From positions 1 through 7,037 of the forward strand of contig CAJXPN010000225.1 of the NCBI GenBank assembly GCA_913058025.1: a DNA stretch of 7,037 bases, written 5' to 3'. The notes beneath the pieces are model-generated. The model was not told the DNA's origin, searched no databases, and was given only the letters and a program-made list of their open reading frames with translations. The first letter of the stretch is position 1, and each line of letters begins with the position of its first letter. Positions 4,518-7,037 of this stretch are shown piece by piece. The position numbers and the translations under genes are program-made. The stretch is from an uncultured Myxococcales bacterium. GTDB taxonomy: Bacteria; Myxococcota_A; Bradymonadia; Bradymonadales; Bradymonadaceae.

Positions 4518-6578
4518 ATGCATTGGTCCGCACATAAATTCGGCGGCACGAGCGTCGCCAGCGCCGAGCGCTACCGCCGCGTCGCCGACATCCTCGAGTC
4601 GCGCGCCTCCGACGAGCCGCGCCGCGCCGTCATCGTCTCCGCCATGGGCGGCGTCACCGACGCGCTCCTCGGCCTCGTCGACGCCGCCGTCGCGCGGACC
4701 CCCTACGACGACGACCTCGGCGCCCTCCGCGCGCGCCTCCTCGGCGTCGTCGACGAGCTCGCCACCGGCGAGCTCGCGCGGGCGCTCACCGCGCGCTTCA
4801 CCGCCGACCTCGACGACATCTCCGACCTGCTGCGCGCCTGCCACCTGCTGCGCGACGCCTCCAAGGCCACCCGCGACCTCATCGCCGGCCACGGCGAGCT
4901 CTGGAGCGCGCAGACGCTCCACGCGCTGCTCTCCGCGCGCGGCGTGCGCGCCGCGTGGCTCGACGCCCGCGACGTCCTGCGCGTCGAGCCCCGAGACCAC
5001 ATCGCGCCCGGCGTGCGCGTCGACGAGAGCCAGGCCCTGCTCGACGACTGGCTCACCACCTACGACCTCGACCGCGACGTCGAGGTCCTCGTCATCACAG
5101 GCTTCATCGCCTCCGACCCCGACGGCCTCCCCACCACCCTCGGGCGCAACGGCTCCGACTACTCCGCCGCGATCTTCTCCGCGCTACTCGGCGCCCCCGA
5201 GCTCTGCATCTGGACCGACGTCGACGGCGTCATGTCCGCCAACCCCCGCCAGGTCCCCGAGGCCCAGGTCCTCCCCGGCCTCTCCTACCGCGAGGCCATG
5301 GAGCTCGCCTACTTCGGCGCCAAGGTCCTCCACCCCTCCACCATCGCCCCCGCCGTCGCCCGCGGCGTCGTCGTCTGGATCAAGAACACCTTCGCCCCCG
5401 AGGTCCGCGGCACACGCATCGCCGCCGAGACCACCGCCGACCCCGTCGTCAAGGGCTTCGCCTCCATCGACTCCATGTCGCTCATCAACCTCGAGGGCAC
5501 CGACCTCATCGGCGTCCCCGGCATCGCCGAGCGCCTCTTCGGCGCCCTCAAGTCCGCTGGCGTCTCCGTCGTCATGATCTCTCAGGGCTCCTCCGAGCAC
5601 TCCATCTGCTTCGTCGTCCCCGACCACCACGCCGACCGCGCCCGCGAGACCGTCGAGAGAGCCTTCTTCGCCGAGCGCCACCAGGGCCAGCTCCGTGACC
5701 TCCAGGTCACCCCCGGCTGCTCCGTCCTCGCCGCCGTCGGCGACGGCATGTCCGGCACCACCGGCGTCGCCGCCCGCTTCTTCACCGCGCTCGCCTCCGC
5801 CGGCGTCTCCGCCACCGCCCACCCCGGCCTGACTGGCCAGCTCGGCCAGCTCGAGGACGGGCAGCTCGAGTCGCTCGAGGTCGCCAAGGTCCAGCCCACC
5901 GCGTTCGCCGACTCCAGCTCGACCCAGGCGATCGGCCTCGCCTTCGCCATGGCACAGGGCCAGGACGACACCGCCAGCGTCGTCGACGTCACCGGCGAGG
6001 TCGCCGCGGCCGGCGCGACCGCAGACGAGGGCTTCGGCTTCGGCGGCTCCTCCAACGCCTCCGACATCATCAGCCTCAAGTACGGCTACATGCTCGCCTC
6101 GCTCCCCATGCTCAAGGGCCAGCGCCTCAAGGACACCGCCGCCGCGCTCGCCAAGCTCGGCCAGCTCAACGGCATGTACTCCGGCGAGGTCGCCAGGCAC
6201 CTCATCGCGGTCGTCGACTCCGCCGAGCGAGGCGACGTCGACGTCGACGCCCTCACCAGCCTCATGACCGCCTCCGCCCAGGGCATCGCCTCGGCGTCGG
6301 ACTCCAGCGGCGAGCGCGTCCACGGCTACCTCCTCGCCGGCATGTGGCTCGGGCTGGCGCAGACCAGCGCCGCCGTCGGCGCCTCCAACGAGGGCTTCGC
6401 CTCCCTGGGCACCTCCATCGCACAGATGCTCGAGAAGGACGCATCCTTCGGCGGCTCCGACCGCTCCATCGCCCTCCAGGTCCGCGGCATCTCCACCCAG
6501 CTCGCCGCCAAGGCCCCCGACGCCTCCAGGGTCAACTCCGCGGTCAAGACCGCGCTCGCCGCCTCCGCCGACGGCTGA
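4518..6578 (+). CDS. ThrA-type aspartate kinase fused to an unrecognised C-terminal module
   Basis: Aspartate kinase phosphorylates L-aspartate with ATP, the first step toward lysine, threonine and methionine, in the cytoplasm. Of 686 residues, 1-431 match the family: KFGGTSVASAERYRRVADIL (7-26), VIVSAMGGVTDALL (38-51), HGELWSA (125-131), GFIASD (195-200), LGRNGSDYSAA (208-218), IWTDVDGVMSANPRQVPEA (231-249), YREAMELAYFGAKVLHP (257-273) and WIKNT (287-291). The first ACT domain (about 323-383) keeps the effector motif ISQGSSEHSI (354-363). The second ACT domain starts normally (VLAAVGDGMSG, VAARFFTALASAGVS to 431), but the expected strand with a QGSSE-type motif never comes. Residues 432-686 are Gln/Ala/Ser/Gly-rich then helical. 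They contain no homoserine dehydrogenase sequence, although the kinase half most resembles bifunctional ThrA. Whether this is a true fusion, deletion product or assembly error is open. Feedback control may be altered if it is real. Confidence 0.9.
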   Translation: MHWSAHKFGGTSVASAERYRRVADILESRASDEPRRAVIVSAMGGVTDALLGLVDAAVARTPYDDDLGALRARLLGVVDELATGELARALTARFTADLDDISDLLRACHLLRDASKATRDLIAGHGELWSAQTLHALLSARGVRAAWLDARDVLRVEPRDHIAPGVRVDESQALLDDWLTTYDLDRDVEVLVITGFIASDPDGLPTTLGRNGSDYSAAIFSALLGAPELCIWTDVDGVMSANPRQVPEAQVLPGLSYREAMELAYFGAKVLHPSTIAPAVARGVVVWIKNTFAPEVRGTRIAAETTADPVVKGFASIDSMSLINLEGTDLIGVPGIAERLFGALKSAGVSVVMISQGSSEHSICFVVPDHHADRARETVERAFFAERHQGQLRDLQVTPGCSVLAAVGDGMSGTTGVAARFFTALASAGVSATAHPGLTGQLGQLEDGQLESLEVAKVQPTAFADSSSTQAIGLAFAMAQGQDDTASVVDVTGEVAAAGATADEGFGFGGSSNASDIISLKYGYMLASLPMLKGQRLKDTAAALAKLGQLNGMYSGEVARHLIAVVDSAERGDVDVDALTSLMTASAQGIASASDSSGERVHGYLLAGMWLGLAQTSAAVGASNEGFASLGTSIAQMLEKDASFGGSDRSIALQVRGISTQLAAKAPDASRVNSAVKTALAASADG
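5808..5870 (+). other. Break point of the aspartate kinase homology, with short direct repeats
   Basis: Recognisable ACT-domain sequence ends at codon 431 (5808-5810). Just downstream the 9-mer GGCCAGCTC occurs twice back to back (5835-5843 and 5844-5852), and CAGCTCGAG recurs at 5848-5856 and 5862-5870, giving the peptide pattern GQLGQLEDGQLESLE. Such repeats can mediate deletion in the cell or confuse a short-read assembler. The reading frame stays open, and no in-frame ATG, GTG or TTG appears from 5811 until the ATG at 5949. The downstream module therefore has no obvious start codon of its own near the junction. Confidence 0.5.
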
Positions 6579-6588
6579 ACGAGCTCGG

Positions 6589-6643
6589 CCCGAACGAAGA
6601 GAGCCCGACCACACGATGTGTGGTCGGGCTCTCTTCGTTCGGG
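6589..6643. terminator. Long perfect hairpin, probable bidirectional terminator
   Basis: The arms 6589-6614 and 6618-6643 are exact reverse complements over 26 bp, with a 3-base loop (GAT). The left arm begins CCCGAACGAAGAGAGCCCG. It starts 11 bases after the stop of the aspartate kinase gene and ends 13 bases before the stop of the convergent membrane-protein gene, the right place for a shared terminator. The plus strand continues TGCGTTTC, only a weak T-run. The minus strand has no T-run after the stem, so termination in that direction would rest on the hairpin alone. A second pair of GAGCTC palindromes (6581-6586 and 6653-6658) flanks the hairpin and could extend it across an internal loop. 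Confidence 0.8.
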
Positions 6644-6656
6644 TGCGTTTCAGAGC

Positions 6657-6989
6657 TCAGAAGCGGCCGCCGACCATGAAGCCGCCGCCGCCTTCGTGGA
6701 GTATCGGCGTCACGCTCGTGACCTCGAGACCATCTGGGTACGCCATGTTGTACGAAACCAGCGTGAACACGGGCACCGTCACCAACATCGTCGCCAACCC
6801 GAAGAACGATCCTGTGAAGCCGGCACCCAAGAAGCTGCCGTCGTCCGCGAGGCCAGCGCTCACACCGACCAATGCGGCGACACCGAAGCCTGCAAGCGCG
6901 CCACCGACCGCCGCGAGCTCGGTATCCTCGGTGGCCGACCTGCCACCAGCCCAGAGCGCGCCGAGCACGACCCCGGAGGTGTACCCGAC
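6657..6989 (-). CDS. C-terminal part of an unrecognised membrane-associated protein (5'-truncated)
   Basis: The genomic part codes for 110 residues, beginning VGYTSGVVLGALWAGG and ending GGGGFMVGGRF at the TGA 6659-6657. The gene runs off the contig, so the true start is missing. The apparent start MYKRQ, which would lie at 7004-6990, is entirely translated from the sequencing adapter and must be removed. Two long Gly/Ala-rich hydrophobic stretches are visible: LAAVGGALAGFGVAALVGVS (about 25-44), and the longer one from FLGAGF to VSYNM (about 53-81). Their spacing of small residues resembles glycine-zipper membrane helices. The last 20 residues are strand-like and end in phenylalanine, again reminiscent of outer-membrane-associated proteins. 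No family is recognised. The gene faces the aspartate kinase gene and shares the hairpin terminator with it. Confidence 0.65.
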   Translation of the reverse strand, partial: VGYTSGVVLGALWAGGRSATEDTELAAVGGALAGFGVAALVGVSAGLADDGSFLGAGFTGSFFGLATMLVTVPVFTLVSYNMAYPDGLEVTSVTPILHEGGGGFMVGGRF

Positions 6990-7037
6990 CTGTCTCTTAT
7001 ACACATCTCCGAGCCCACGAGACAGGCAGAAATCTCG
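6990..7037 (+). other. Illumina Nextera adapter contamination (not genomic)
   Basis: Bases 6990-7008 are CTGTCTCTTATACACATCT, the 19-base Nextera transposase mosaic end. They are followed by CCGAGCCCACGAGAC (7009-7023), the read-through of the index-1 adapter arm. Then comes AGGCAGAA (7024-7031), which I recall as the N703 i7 index, and ATCTCG (7032-7037), the first bases of the P7 end. The order is exactly that of untrimmed adapter read-through, so this stretch was left on the contig end and is neither a natural Tn5/IS50 end nor part of the organism. Confidence 0.97.

Noticed and set aside
5184..6614. 476-residue minus-strand frame opposite the aspartate kinase gene
   Set aside because: It is almost entirely Gly, Ala, Asp, Glu and Val, as expected of the antisense of a C-ending-codon gene, and it shows no ribosome site or domain.
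6990..7008. Tn5/IS50-like transposon end
   Set aside because: The 19-base mosaic end is followed exactly by an Illumina adapter arm, index and P7 start, so it is a library artefact.
1..7037. CRISPR array, tRNA, rRNA, riboswitch, insertion sequence or attachment site
   Set aside because: I looked for regular spaced repeats, cloverleaf-like segments, transposase motifs and terminal inverted repeats, and found none beyond the hairpin and adapter reported.

Overview
The window looks like a piece of a draft short-read assembly from a high-GC bacterium. Myxococcota or a related deltaproteobacterial lineage is my best guess. This rests on very strong G/C use at third codon positions and on several secreted or outer-membrane proteins of unfamiliar type, some ending in phenylalanine; no rRNA or other marker gene is present. 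The last 48 bases (6990-7037) are not genomic. They are an Illumina Nextera transposase adapter with what appears to be the N703 index, so genomic sequence ends at 6989.

Layout. Positions 1-303 (+) hold the 3' end of an unrecognised gene. From 4284 down to 285 lies a compact minus-strand cluster. In transcription order it contains: a putative lipoprotein with two CpaB/RcpC-like (Flp/Tad pilus) domains (4284-3253); a 41-residue small ORF (3088-2963); a 483-residue exported protein with an N-terminal helical-repeat part and a C-terminal outer-membrane beta-barrel (2966-1515); a 193-residue exported protein with two hydrophobic segments and a possible DUF3015-like part (1497-916); and a GNAT acetyltransferase resembling the AAC(6')-Ib group (890-285). 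The small ORF overlaps the next start (ATGA), and the last three gaps are at most 25 bp, so translation is probably coupled. The first four members suggest an envelope-associated function, possibly linked to a Tad-like secretion or pilus machine. That is inference, because no core Tad gene is visible.

A 233-bp, somewhat AT-richer divergent intergenic region (4285-4517) separates this cluster from the plus-strand gene 4518-6578. That gene starts as a textbook ThrA-type aspartate kinase with a full catalytic domain and a first ACT domain. It stops matching in the middle of the second ACT domain (about residue 431) and runs on in frame into about 255 unrecognised residues. The expected homoserine dehydrogenase half is absent. 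This is the most important feature of the window: either a novel fusion, a deletion fusion, or an assembly chimera. The adapter left on the contig end makes the last possibility serious.

A perfect 26-bp hairpin (6589-6643) separates this gene from a convergent membrane-protein gene (6989-6657) that is truncated at its 5' end by the contig end.
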